Origin: Bin87 sp965220265
GTDB lineage: Bacteria; Chloroflexota; Dehalococcoidia; Lucifugimonadales; UBA3495
DNA length: 64,000 bases
Assembly: GCA_965220265.1 (NCBI GenBank)
Contig: CBDCPM010000004.1
Location: 4,154,001 to 4,218,000 of the forward strand
Reading direction: 5' to 3'
The position numbers and the translations under genes were made by a program. The notes under the pieces were generated by a model that was not told where the DNA came from, did not search any database, and worked only from the letters and a program-made list of their open reading frames with translations. The stretch's first letter is position 1, and each line of letters begins with the position of its first letter. Below are positions 18,257 to 26,709 of this stretch, piece by piece.

Positions 18257-18757
18257 ATGTCAGTTGCTGAACCGGATGAAAATGCAATCCCCACCGACCC
18301 CTTTGATCTCCAGCGCAGGAGACACTCCGAACAGGTCCGTCGCGGCATGAGGGCAGCCGCCCAGCGGGGCTTCTACGTTTTCGCCAACGCGCCCTACGGC
18401 TACCGCAAGGTTGCCACCTGGGACCGCGGCGTCCGCCGCTACAAGCTCGAACTGGACCCGCCGGACTCGGAGACGGTGCGGATGATCTTCGACCTGCGCC
18501 TCGCGGGCGCCTCCCTGCTCGAGATCGCGGCGGAACTGAATGCCGGTGGAGCCAAGGCGCCGACGGTCGGCCGGTGGCGCGGGCAACACGTCAGGCGCAT
18601 CCTGGGCAACGAGGTCTACTGCGGCACCAGCGTGGCGGCGAAGCAGGATATGCAGGACCCCGACACCGCGGTGCGGGCGCCCAACGCCTTCCCTGCAATC
18701 GTCACACAGCAGGAGTTTGACCAAGTGCAGAACATGAAGGGGACGGCGAGTTCATGA
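18257..18757 (+). pseudogene. Serine recombinase fragment (recombinase domain only)
   Basis: The 166-residue frame starts at an ATG with GGAG upstream. It matches the central Recombinase domain of large serine recombinases: a helix with S.QVRRGMRAAAQRGF, PYGYRKV, an EPP.SE.VRMIFDL.LAGASLLEIAAELN stretch, W.GQHVRRILGNEVYCG, and AFPAIVTQQEFDQVQ at the end. The N-terminal resolvase domain with the catalytic serine (~150 residues) and the C-terminal zinc ribbon and coiled coil are absent, and no matching sequence is visible in other frames nearby. It is therefore the remnant of an integrase from a departed mobile element. It could still bind DNA if expressed. Confidence 0.7.
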
Positions 18758-19082
18758 CCGGCAGTTCTCCGACCGCGTCCAAGTATGGACGATGAACGGA
18801 GCCGACGAATGGGGACCGTGCCACCACTGCCGGATTCTGGCGGAGATTCCAGCTGGCTCATGAAGTCACGCGATTTGCCTTGGCGACGGACGCCCCGGGC
18901 GGGTTCTACATGTTCGCACCGGCGCTGCGGAACCGGACACCGGCAAGCATCAGACCAAGCTTCGAGCATCTGGCGTAGGCCCGGAGAGGACCGGCGACCG
19001 CAGCATGCCGGACCTGGGGAAATGCTGCCGGAGGGATTGCCCTCACGAACCCGCGCCATCTCGTCCGGTCGGGAGGGCGGCA
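18758..19082. other. No gene recognised
   Basis: Open frames are present on both strands without recognisable domains. The end of the stretch contains GGGAGG (19072-19077), the ribosome binding site of the small lipoprotein gene that follows. Confidence 0.5.
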
Positions 19083-19382
19083 ATGCCAGCCTGGCACGGC
19101 AGGAAGCGTAGCCTGGGACAAATGCTGGCGGTGGCGTGGGCCGTCGCCACCATGTGGGCGACGTTGGCCTGCGGGATGAACGCTGACGAACGGATGGTAC
19201 GCAGGTACGCCGAGTGCATGGCGGACCCCAACACCGCTTTGCACCGGCTGACGGTGTCCAGGGCGGTCGGGACCGTGTTGCTGAGCGCGGAGGCGACGGA
19301 GGAACGGTTGCAGGTCCAACTGGAGCGCGGGGAGGTCACGATGGATGAGATCCGCGCCAACTACGAGCGCTACTGCGAATAG
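19083..19382 (+). CDS. Small putative lipoprotein (99 aa)
   Basis: The ATG at 19083 has GGGAGG 5 bases upstream. The N-terminus (KRSLGQMLAVAWAVATMWATLACGMN) has basic residues, a hydrophobic stretch and a lipobox L-A-C at Cys30, so it is probably exported and lipid-anchored. The remaining 69 residues are charged and helical (NADERMVRRYAECMADP..., then EATEERLQVQLERGEVTMDEIRANYERYC). No family is recognised. It stands alone between a recombinase fragment and a convergent minus-strand gene pair. Confidence 0.55.
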   Translation: MPAWHGRKRSLGQMLAVAWAVATMWATLACGMNADERMVRRYAECMADPNTALHRLTVSRAVGTVLLSAEATEERLQVQLERGEVTMDEIRANYERYCE

Positions 19383-19644
19383 GAGCGGGCTTGAGTTGCG
19401 GGAATGGCATCGGCACAGCGGCCCACCGCGGTACGTTTCAGTCGTTGCAGGTCCGCACCGGAAAGTGCTCGGCTCAGGTGGACGTCCTGCGCGGTTGACG
19501 GTCCTTGCAGACCAGGCCTCCCAGAGAACGAAATTGCAGGACCGTCAGTTCTTACCATCGCCACCTGCTCATCGACAATTGCCGACGCGGCGCTCCCTGG
19601 GCGCGCCGCGTCCATTTGCTGCCTCCGCCCAGGGCTCCGAGGCG

Positions 19645-20478
19645 TCAGTACCGGTTTCGTCTCAGGCAGTACAGTTCCACTGAACCGCCGGCAGGACTCC
19701 GCCACACGGTGTACGCGCCGCTGAGCGGCCCTTGCAGGGCCATATCCAGGCTGGCGGCCAGCAGAGGCAGATCACCGGCCAACGACAGGAAGTTCTCCAC
19801 CACCGCATAACTGTCGCCCACCATCAGCATCGGCAGCGCACGACCCATCTCCATCATTCGCCGGTAGGGCCGCAGCTTGGATTCCGTGCGCTGGTTCCCG
19901 GCGAATCGTTCGTATTCGAGGAAATGGTACCCGCCGCCGTAGGGCCCCGCCACCACGGGCGCCAGCAGGTCCGGCCGCACCTGGGTTACGTCGGGGACGT
20001 TCACCTCGCCCCGCCACCCGGCGACTGCCGCCACGCCCTCCTGGGCAAAGCGCGCCACCAGCCGATTCAGCCCGTCGTTGTGGCCCAGCTCGTGCTCCCG
20101 GTAGCCCCTTTCGAGGTAGGCTCCGTGGCGGCGCCGAATCGCTGCCGCCGACACCCGGCTCAGGGTGGCCGCCCGCGCCATTCCCGACCGGTCCAGGTAG
20201 TAGCGCCCGTCAAACTCCGCAACCAGCCCGGTGCTGACGAAATCATCCAGTATCCAGCGTACCTCGGCAGATGCGCCGCCCACGATGTGCCGGATCTGCG
20301 ACGCACGCACGGCGGGGAACTCGGCGATGGTCATGAACACCCGGTAGGCCCGGGGGCCGTCCAGCGCGGCCAGGTCGCGGTTGCGGCCCAGCCAGCGGTC
20401 GATGTTCTCGGGCCGGCCCAGGGCAGGATGGCCGGACGGGTCCGCCACCAGGTCTTCGGAGGGCCTCAGCTCCACCAT
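19645..20478 (-). CDS. Replication-relaxation-like protein, second of a pair (277 aa)
   Basis: Probably a Replic_Relax-family protein (winged helix plus a nuclease-like core) as found on plasmids and integrative elements; the biochemical role in this family is poorly defined. Residues ~35-110 look like a winged helix (FMTIAEFPAVRASQIRHIV...VRWILDDFVSTGLVAEFDGRYYLDRSG). The C-terminal half has EYERFAGNQRTESKLRPYRRMMEMGRALPMLMVG, the typical E-Y-E/R-T/KL-Y pattern of the family. It starts inside the end of the upstream gene (13-nt overlap), so the two are translationally coupled. The pair is a likely remnant of the mobile element that also left the nearby serine recombinase fragment. Confidence 0.65.
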   Translation of the reverse strand: MVELRPSEDLVADPSGHPALGRPENIDRWLGRNRDLAALDGPRAYRVFMTIAEFPAVRASQIRHIVGGASAEVRWILDDFVSTGLVAEFDGRYYLDRSGMARAATLSRVSAAAIRRRHGAYLERGYREHELGHNDGLNRLVARFAQEGVAAVAGWRGEVNVPDVTQVRPDLLAPVVAGPYGGGYHFLEYERFAGNQRTESKLRPYRRMMEMGRALPMLMVGDSYAVVENFLSLAGDLPLLAASLDMALQGPLSGAYTVWRSPAGGSVELYCLRRNRY

Positions 20479-21419
20479 GGGTTGCCCCCATAGCCGTTGC
20501 CCGGCGTCCAGATCAGCGTGGGAGTGGAACCGGTCAGAGTCTGCCGGGCCAACTCCGCCGCCCAGGCGTCGGCGGCTACCACCACACGTGCCGAGGGTCG
20601 CACCTCCTGTTCCGGATCCTCGTAGAACACCCGGTTGGCGATGCGCAGGTAGCGGTCCTCGTCATGAACGTAGGCGTCCACGCCCCACAGTTGGTGCTGT
20701 TCCTTGCGCCTGAGCGCGCGCTCGGTGGCGTGGAGACCGGCGTAGATGAAGGGGGTCCACACCTCAGGACCATAGCGGGCCACGGCGTGATGGAAGCCGC
20801 CGTACCGCAGCAGGCGGAAATCGGTCATCCGCAGGTCATGTCTGGCGGATGGCTCCCCCGCCGGCCAACGCAGGTGTCCCGAGGTGAGCAACTCCGGCGC
20901 CAGCCGGTACACCGTTTCGAGCATGGCCAGGCGGCGCAGGGACATTTCGATGCCCCGGCTGGTGGCCGTCCACGGCGGATGCTCGTGGTAAGTGCCCGCG
21001 CCGCCGTCATCGTGCGATGGCCGCGCAACAAAGGGTGAGGAAGCCAAATGTTCGAAGTGGGGCTGGTGCTCGTGGTCCTGTGCAAACCGCCGGTCGAAGT
21101 CGGCCGGCGGCGGGGCAGAGTAGCCGAAGGGCAGGGCCGCCCGCGCGGCTTCCCGGGGCGCGGCATGCTGGTGGTCGCTGGCGTAGAGCAGGTCCGCCGC
21201 CTGACGGGTCAGAAACCACCGCTCCTGCCGCCGCTCCGTCATCCCCCGACGCACCGACCACACCCAGCCGCCGCGACGCAGCCCGTTCAGCATCCGGCGG
21301 ATGCTCCGCTCTCCTGTCCCCAGAACAGGCGCCAGGTTCGAGACGCTGGAGAGAGGCATCAGCCCCGTGATCCGGAGCAGACGCCTCTGCTCATCAATCA
21401 GTAGTTCACGCGGCGCCAT
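20466..21419 (-). CDS. Replication-relaxation-like protein, first of a pair (317 aa)
   Basis: The start at 21419 is supported by GGGAGGT a few bases upstream. Residues 10-75 form a predicted winged helix (LLRITGLMPLSSVSNLAPVLGTGERSIRRMLNGLRRGGWV...). The central part has ALERLAMLE-type helices (MSLRRLAMLETVYRLAPELL). The C-terminal part (YGPEVWTPFIYAGLHATERALRRKEQ...RVVVAADAWAAELA) fits the replication-relaxation superfamily more weakly than its partner. The two genes overlap by 13 nt and probably act together, perhaps in replication or transfer of a former plasmid or integrative element. An alternative is a transcriptional regulator pair. Confidence 0.55.
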   Translation of the reverse strand: MAPRELLIDEQRRLLRITGLMPLSSVSNLAPVLGTGERSIRRMLNGLRRGGWVWSVRRGMTERRQERWFLTRQAADLLYASDHQHAAPREAARAALPFGYSAPPPADFDRRFAQDHEHQPHFEHLASSPFVARPSHDDGGAGTYHEHPPWTATSRGIEMSLRRLAMLETVYRLAPELLTSGHLRWPAGEPSARHDLRMTDFRLLRYGGFHHAVARYGPEVWTPFIYAGLHATERALRRKEQHQLWGVDAYVHDEDRYLRIANRVFYEDPEQEVRPSARVVVAADAWAAELARQTLTGSTPTLIWTPGNGYGGNPWWS

Positions 21420-22105
21420 ATGGGCACCTCCCTGGCCTATGCGGCCTGTTTGTCATTGGTTCCCTTCCCGCTTATGACGCGGCATGGGATTTCCTGTCGG
21501 TCACCCGCTTCCCGAACCTGACGCTGGCGGCGGCGAATCCTGGAGCCGCCGAGCTGCAGATGGGGACCATAGGGAGGTCGGGCAATCCTGGGCGCCACGG
21601 GGACCGTTATGCCGGCCATCCCGCGGCGCCGTCACCCCTTGTTACGACTCCTCCAATCGGCCGGATTGACCACGGCCCCATCCACCATCACCTGCGACTG
21701 GGCGGCCCGCGCCAGGGATTTACAGGGCGAAGGGCAGGTGCTGGCCATCATCGAGCAGCTGGCAGAAACGCCAGAGCCTCACTTCCCTCCTCACGGGCGG
21801 TTCCCCATCGTGCAGATCTCCAAACTCCGCCTGGAGCAGGAGTTCCGGCACCACAGGCGACGGGGCAGCCGGTCTCGTTCCGGGCGCCAGATGGGCCGAA
21901 TTCGCCCGCAGCGCCGCCCGGACGGCCTCCGACGGCGTACCCAGCAGTTGGGCCCACAGCGGCGTTTTCAGACCCCTCCGGCAAGTTCGGCACACAGAAC
22001 GGCCACCGTCGAAGTTGATGACGGCCGGCCGTAGCGCGACCACACGGCCAAGGAATAAACTCACGTCAGGCTGACGACGGCTACCTAACTTGGAGGAACC
22101 GTCAC
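21420..22105. other. No gene recognised
   Basis: This 686-bp stretch separates the divergent relaxation-like pair and the PD-(D/E)XK gene. A minus-strand frame at 21720-22064 (GTG start, 114 residues, two CxxC-like Cys) and a plus-strand frame at 21609-22034 overlap. Neither has a ribosome binding site or family features. Promoters for both flanking units should lie here, but no clear -35/-10 pair stands out. Confidence 0.45.
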
Positions 22106-22756
22106 ATGCCGCAAAAGAGAGAACACCCCTACATCTGGGCCACCTGGTTGCCTCGCCTTCTCACGGGAGAAAACTCATGTGAGTGGGCAGCCTGGTTCAA
22201 GGCCCACTACCAAGACTGGGACCGTGTACCGTCCGACTTCAACCAGGCCCAGTGGATGCTCAACCACACCGCGCTCCTCAACGAACGGAGAGCCAACTGG
22301 GAAATCGGCGGCTACAGCGTTGAAGTGGAGGGACAGAACGGCTTTCAGCTGCGCGGCCGGTCAGCAACGCTGTCTGGCAAGCCAGACATAATCGCGTATC
22401 GGGACGACGAAGCCGTCATTGTCGACGCGAAGACCGGCCACGAAAGCCCCAGCCACACCGTGCAGGTCATGATCTACCTGTACGCCGTCCCCAGAGCGTT
22501 CGAACGCTACCGAAACGCGAAGCTACGCGGTCAGGTCACCTACCGCGATCACACGGTCCGCATTCCAGCAGAGGCCGTCGACGAGAATTTCGTGCAGAAC
22601 CTGGGCGCGCTAATCCGCCGCCTCTCAGCGGACGAACCCGCGAGACGGGTGCCGTCACGGCAGGAATGCCGGTTCTGCGACATTACAACCGCCGACTGTC
22701 CGGAACGCATCGAAGAAGGTTCCGAGCCGGAGGCCGGAGATACCACCGACTTCTGA
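22106..22756 (+). CDS. PD-(D/E)XK superfamily nuclease, RecB/Cas4-like (216 aa)
   Basis: Predicted DNA nuclease of the RecB/Cas4-like branch. The sequence shows GKPDIIAYRDDEAVIVDAKTG (about residues 91-111), with the motif II Asp and the D-x-K motif, then the Q-x3-Y helix (VQVMIYLYAVP), and a Cys-rich end (QECRFCDITTADCPERIEEG). The three C-terminal Cys resemble the iron-sulfur region of Cas4-type nucleases, but the fourth, N-terminal Cys is uncertain (Cys25 is a candidate). The gene starts at an ATG with GGAGG upstream and precedes a DNA methyltransferase by 61 bp, so a restriction-modification-like pairing is possible. A decayed homologue lies at 29765-30254. There are no cas genes nearby. 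Confidence 0.8.
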   Translation: MPQKREHPYIWATWLPRLLTGENSCEWAAWFKAHYQDWDRVPSDFNQAQWMLNHTALLNERRANWEIGGYSVEVEGQNGFQLRGRSATLSGKPDIIAYRDDEAVIVDAKTGHESPSHTVQVMIYLYAVPRAFERYRNAKLRGQVTYRDHTVRIPAEAVDENFVQNLGALIRRLSADEPARRVPSRQECRFCDITTADCPERIEEGSEPEAGDTTDF

Positions 22757-22817
22757 AGGGCAGCCGCTCTATGGCCGGCGTGCGAGCAGAAAAACACACC
22801 AGGGTGACGACACGACA

Positions 22818-23543
22818 ATGGCAACCCATCCGCCCCTCATGACCGTCTCTCCGACAACCAATTGTCCCCGGACGGCAACGGCTCAGGCTGTCGCCTGGCC
22901 GTTGCCGCTCAACCAGCGGCACCAATGCGACGGCCGGGAACTCCTGGCGGCGCTGGAGCCGGAGTCCATTCCGCTCTGCATCTTCGACCCGCAGTACCGT
23001 GGCCTGCTGGACAAGATGCGCTACGGCAACGAAGGCGTCAGCAGGGGACGAGGCCGCTCGAGCCTCCTCCAGATGAGCGAGGAGACCATCGGCGAATTCA
23101 TCGCCGGCATCTCCGCAGCCTTGATCCCCTCTGGCCACCTGTTTCTGTGGACCGACAAGTTCCACCTGTGCACGGGCGTCGGTCCCTGGGTGGGACAGCA
23201 GGGTCTCGAAGTCGTGGATCTCATCACCTGGGACAAAGCCAGGATGGGCATGGGATACCGCACCCGACGCGTCGGGGAATACCTGCTCATTATGCAGAAA
23301 CCGCCCACACGGGCCGAAGGCATTTGGAATAGCGACGACATTCCCGACGTCGTTACGGAAAAGGTCAAACGCATCGGAAACGTTCATCCCAAGCCCGTGA
23401 ACCTTCAGGCCCGTCTAATCGAGGCGGGCACCGCCTCCGGTGACGTCGTCCTTGACCCGGCGGCCGGCAGCTACTCCGTGATGACCGCCGCCCATCAGGT
23501 GGGACGCCAGTTCCTCGGCTGCGACATCGCCGACACGTTTTGA
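22818..23543 (+). CDS. DNA methyltransferase, N4/N6 type (241 aa)
   Basis: Predicted site-specific N4-cytosine or N6-adenine DNA methyltransferase of the beta class. The catalytic motif IV appears early as DPQY (residues 57-60; the family usually has DPPY). A target-recognition-like middle with LITWDKARMGMGYRTRRVGEYLLIMQKPP follows. The SAM-binding motif I comes near the end (VVLDPAAGSYSVMTAAHQVGRQFLGCDI), which is the circular order expected for the class. The start is uncertain: the ATG at 22818 has only weak ribosome binding sequence. It follows a PD-(D/E)XK nuclease gene. The two may form a small restriction-modification unit or be independent cargo. Confidence 0.85.
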   Translation: MATHPPLMTVSPTTNCPRTATAQAVAWPLPLNQRHQCDGRELLAALEPESIPLCIFDPQYRGLLDKMRYGNEGVSRGRGRSSLLQMSEETIGEFIAGISAALIPSGHLFLWTDKFHLCTGVGPWVGQQGLEVVDLITWDKARMGMGYRTRRVGEYLLIMQKPPTRAEGIWNSDDIPDVVTEKVKRIGNVHPKPVNLQARLIEAGTASGDVVLDPAAGSYSVMTAAHQVGRQFLGCDIADTF

Positions 23544-23639
23544 TACGGCGGATGGAAAGGATCTAGGAGAGCGGCAGCGGGTTAAGGTCACACCAACCGT
23601 TCGCCCACGCGTGGCCTTGGCGATTCTGAACGTCGCTCC

Positions 23640-23866
23640 ACTTCAGCCACCCTGATCCATCCGATCCACGCAGATACACCCTCTTCAGGACGGCAACGAC
23701 CGCGTGACGGGAGCCTTAGTTTCTTGGCACTTGGTGCAGCAACGACTACATCGACGCCCTCGAGGGCGCCCACAACGGAGAGCTGGCACCGCTGGTGGAG
23801 TTCACGGCACGGCTGCACCGGCGATCAATTCTACGAGCCATACTGCTCTCAGCAACCCAGGGTTGA
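23640..23866 (+). pseudogene. Fic-family protein remnant 1
   Basis: Reading from 23677 gives IHPLQDGNDRVTGALVSWHLVQ, a recognisable but damaged Fic motif (HPFx[D/E]GNGR; here F is L and the second G is D). After the helix the frame shifts, and from 23741 it reads NDYIDALEGAHNGELAPLVEF...RRSILRA to a stop at 23866. Comparison with the second remnant at 26439-26624 shows that about 38 bp between the two blocks are missing. Upstream in-frame stops prevent translation. Intact Fic proteins AMPylate or otherwise modify target proteins; this one is dead. Confidence 0.6.
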
Positions 23867-24045
23867 AGTCTCACGCCCAGCGCCCTGATCCGCGGCATGA
23901 CGGCCAATACGCCGTGCAAGCGGGTACCCACGGCGAATGATGTTTCGACGAAATTGCGGGCCAGCACGCCTCAAGGCGTAGGTGGCGACAGGGAACTTAA
24001 CCCTAGCGACTATTAAAACTGTAGGACCGTTTCGGACCATCCTAC

Positions 24046-25323
24046 TTACATGATCCCAGAACACGCCTGCTCGACGCGATTCCGATTCTCAATCTGGAGT
24101 TGCACCACCCTTGGATCCACTACGAACCTGCCGGCGATCTCCCCGATGTCGTAGCCTTCCTGTACCATCGCCCGAACCGCTTCCACGGGTGCCAAAAACT
24201 CCGCCGCGAATGCACGGCCCGCCGCTTGCCGCTCCGCGCCATGCAACCGATTGACCACGGACGCCCCTTCCTCCGGAAAACAGACTGCATCCCCAATTGC
24301 CCGCGCCAGGTTGAAATTCTCGAACCATGGCGGGCCGTACTTCGGCTTCCGCAAATGGACGTGCACCTCCGCTCCACGTGACACCACGCCGTCAACCCCA
24401 GATAACCCCTCTGACCGCTCGAATGACGAGTTGCCCAGCTTCCCAGCTATGTTACACACCGAATCGAACTCGTACCCTTCACCGACCCCGATGGTCCGGC
24501 GAATTGCCCGAGCCAAGCGATATGCCGCCCCCCAGGCGCCTTCACCGGCACGGCGTTCGCGGAGTACGGAGTCGACTGCCTCGGTAGCAGCCCGTAGTTC
24601 GGGCAACCTCCAACGGGGCTCCACCTTTCCAGCAGCTTCCTCCACTGAAGCGAGCACCTTGTGGCGACCTTCTGGGCGCGCCGGGTCAACACCAGCCAGG
24701 AATTCTGTGAGTGCAGTGCCAGTCAGCGTTCTGCCGGCCCGAACGATGAAGTCAGCATTGCCATCGTCCATGACGTAGGGGTCCAACCCCAAAGCGCCAG
24801 CAGCCTCGCAAAACGCCACCTCTTCAGGATCCTGGCGGGATTCACTCACTCGCTTCCAACGCAATTGGACCTCACTTCCGTCGATGCCCTCTCCCGACAA
24901 GCGATCAACCACATCCTCGACGAATCCCGACAGATGACATTCCGCCTCTTCACGCGAGATGGTCTCAGCATCAACCTGCCAGAAACGCAGCCCTGGGTTC
25001 TCGCAGTTCATCTGCTCGCCCGACACCTCGAACATCGAACCATCGCAACCAAAGCTCAAACACGGCAGGATGAAACCGGTTCCGTAGGCCCAGATCGAGC
25101 GGTTGCGGTCCCGCCCACCAAAGATGGACCACCAATCGGTCGCTATGCCCTCGGCCAAATATATCGCCGGCACAACCACGGACTCGTACGCTTCGTGGGC
25201 AACATCATCTCTGTGGGAACAAGCATTCGTGTCTCCGACGAAAATCCGCAGGTCACACATGGTTGCCCGTTCTTCAGCTGAGGCGTTCGACACACCGTCA
25301 ATCCATTCGACCAAAAACTCCAT
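24046..25323 (-). CDS. IrrE/ImmA-like protein lacking the HExxH motif (425 aa)
   Basis: The ATG at 25323 is chosen because TAGGGAG lies 9 bases upstream; the frame is open further but without a site. The C-terminal ~110 residues follow the ImmA/IrrE pattern (GAEVHVHLRKPKYGPPWFENF..., then GAERQAAGRAFAAEFLAP and GYDIGEIAGRFVVDPRVV). Where active relatives carry HELGH, this protein has ARAIGDAV, so zinc binding and proteolysis are probably lost. The N-terminal ~190 residues are a separate domain (PAIYLAEGIATDWWSIFGG, then W/Y-rich strands and an FCEAAGALGLDPY block). The preceding small gene overlaps it by 26 nt, so the two form a unit. A toxin-antitoxin or stress-response role is inference only. 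Fic remnants flank the pair on both sides. Confidence 0.7.
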   Translation of the reverse strand: MEFLVEWIDGVSNASAEERATMCDLRIFVGDTNACSHRDDVAHEAYESVVVPAIYLAEGIATDWWSIFGGRDRNRSIWAYGTGFILPCLSFGCDGSMFEVSGEQMNCENPGLRFWQVDAETISREEAECHLSGFVEDVVDRLSGEGIDGSEVQLRWKRVSESRQDPEEVAFCEAAGALGLDPYVMDDGNADFIVRAGRTLTGTALTEFLAGVDPARPEGRHKVLASVEEAAGKVEPRWRLPELRAATEAVDSVLRERRAGEGAWGAAYRLARAIRRTIGVGEGYEFDSVCNIAGKLGNSSFERSEGLSGVDGVVSRGAEVHVHLRKPKYGPPWFENFNLARAIGDAVCFPEEGASVVNRLHGAERQAAGRAFAAEFLAPVEAVRAMVQEGYDIGEIAGRFVVDPRVVQLQIENRNRVEQACSGIM

Positions 25324-25717
25324 CTCTGTACTCCCTACAGATCGGCCACCCCTTATACTCCCCAAGACCGTCGTTGACCAGCAGACCCATCCAGATCTTA
25401 CCCTCGGCTTCGTACCACACCTTCTTCGGGAAATTCCGGTCGGACTCGTGGAAACGACATTGGCCATCCCGAATCGCGGCTTTAACCCATCCCGTCGCCC
25501 TGACCTGGTCCGACTTTTTGGCCAACGGACAAATCGTCGTGGTTTCCTTCCCAGGCCGTCCAACACCACCCCCAGGCAACTGGCGCCCCATCGGCAACCC
25601 ACCCCACCACCTCACCAACTTATGCTCCGCGCTGCCGGCGTACACCGCACGCTCAGCCAAAACCGCCAATTCGGCCGGCGTACGCAGCGGAATTCTGATC
25701 TGATTCGGACGACGCAA
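25298..25717 (-). CDS. Unrecognised partner of the IrrE-like gene (139 aa)
   Basis: The frame opens with TTG at 25717, preceded by a weak GCGGGAA; the start is not certain. The N-terminal third (RIPLRTPAELAVLAERAVYAG) looks helical, and the C-terminal part has VWYEAEGKIWMGLLVNDGLGEYKGWPI, a compact beta-rich block. Its 3' end overlaps the start of the IrrE-like gene by 26 nt, which suggests coupled translation and a functional pair. No catalytic motif is visible. I recognise no named family. Confidence 0.5.
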   Translation of the reverse strand: MRRPNQIRIPLRTPAELAVLAERAVYAGSAEHKLVRWWGGLPMGRQLPGGGVGRPGKETTTICPLAKKSDQVRATGWVKAAIRDGQCRFHESDRNFPKKVWYEAEGKIWMGLLVNDGLGEYKGWPICREYRDGVFGRMD

Positions 25718-26438
25718 AGTGGTTCCCGCTTACTGGCCTTGCGCCTGATTGCCCGAACCGTTCGCCCACTTCGCATCGTCGGGCCACAGGCACCGTTCCA
25801 TGCTTCACGCATGCAACGACGAATTGGCATCAGCCAGAATGTTCAGAAATAACCAACGCCGCCATCGGAAGTTCTCGACACGGAACTTCAACCGACGCCC
25901 GCTCTCGTTCACGCAGCGGGCCGGACGGAAACCGGCGGTAATCGCAAGCGGCCGGCAACCCATGTTTCTCCTTTCGAGTGCACGTCGTAATCAATGCGCC
26001 AGCACTCCGCCCCTCAGTTTCTCTCCGAGGGGCAATAATCGGCTCCGATGTCACGGAGCCTACCAGGCGGATAATGCCCGGCACTCCGTCGAGCGATGAC
26101 CCGGTCGGGACACAATTTTACCTTTCCAGACTCCGCGCGTAAAGAAAACAGCACTCAACGTCGATCATCCACCCCTTCGCCGACGGCAACGCCAGGACCA
26201 CCAGGGCAATCGCATTTAGCGTGTTTGGCATAATGGACGTCGCAGATTATTGCGGCGTCGAATGTTGTATCCCGACGACACCGGAAGATTCCGGGCCACT
26301 GCATCGCAATTATGCCGACGTTGGTCGGATTCCAATGCCAAATCTTTCAACATCGGCCCTTGTTTCCTTCAGCAAAGGGCTTTCGGGGCACTGGCTGGTG
26401 CTGAAACCCTTATAGAACATTTGTAATGCGATTGCCCT
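25718..26438. other. No gene recognised
   Basis: This 720-bp stretch is AT-richer than its surroundings. Short frames occur on both strands with no ribosome binding sites or domains. It is bounded on the right by the second Fic remnant and probably contains the promoter of the leftward IrrE-like pair. Confidence 0.45.
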
Positions 26439-26624
26439 GCCAGGACCACTCGGGCCATGGTAACTTGGCACCTGATGCAGTACGATTACCTGCTCATCGT
26501 CGTCACCCGCGACGAACGCAACGACTACATCACCACCGTCGAGCACGCCGACGACGGCGTCCTCAACGCGCTGGTTGCCTCCGCACGCCGGTTGCACCAG
26601 CGTTCGGTCCTGCAGAAACCATAG
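26439..26624 (+). pseudogene. Fic-family protein remnant 2 (C-terminal end)
   Basis: The translation ARTTRAMVTWHLMQYDYL, then LIVVTRDERNDYITTVEHADDG, then RRLHQRSVLQKP and a stop, matches the end of Fic proteins just after the HPFxDGNGR motif, whose residual R-x-T-R-A is visible. The core motif and everything upstream are gone. A 55-residue frame from the ATG at 26457 is open but is not expected to be functional. It covers the segment deleted in remnant 1 and shares the RNDYI...A..G.L.LV...RLH.RS.L pattern. Confidence 0.6.
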
Positions 26625-26709
26625 CGGAGCCAATGAGCATGCACGACGCAACCGAACCCTCCGATCACCCGTACGGTAGACGCCAATAACTCGATCAGAG
26701 GAAAACAAC

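Noticed and set aside
22106..22756. Cas4 of a CRISPR system
   Set aside because: No CRISPR array or other cas gene is seen in 64 kb. The gene is more simply a RecB/Cas4-like nuclease.
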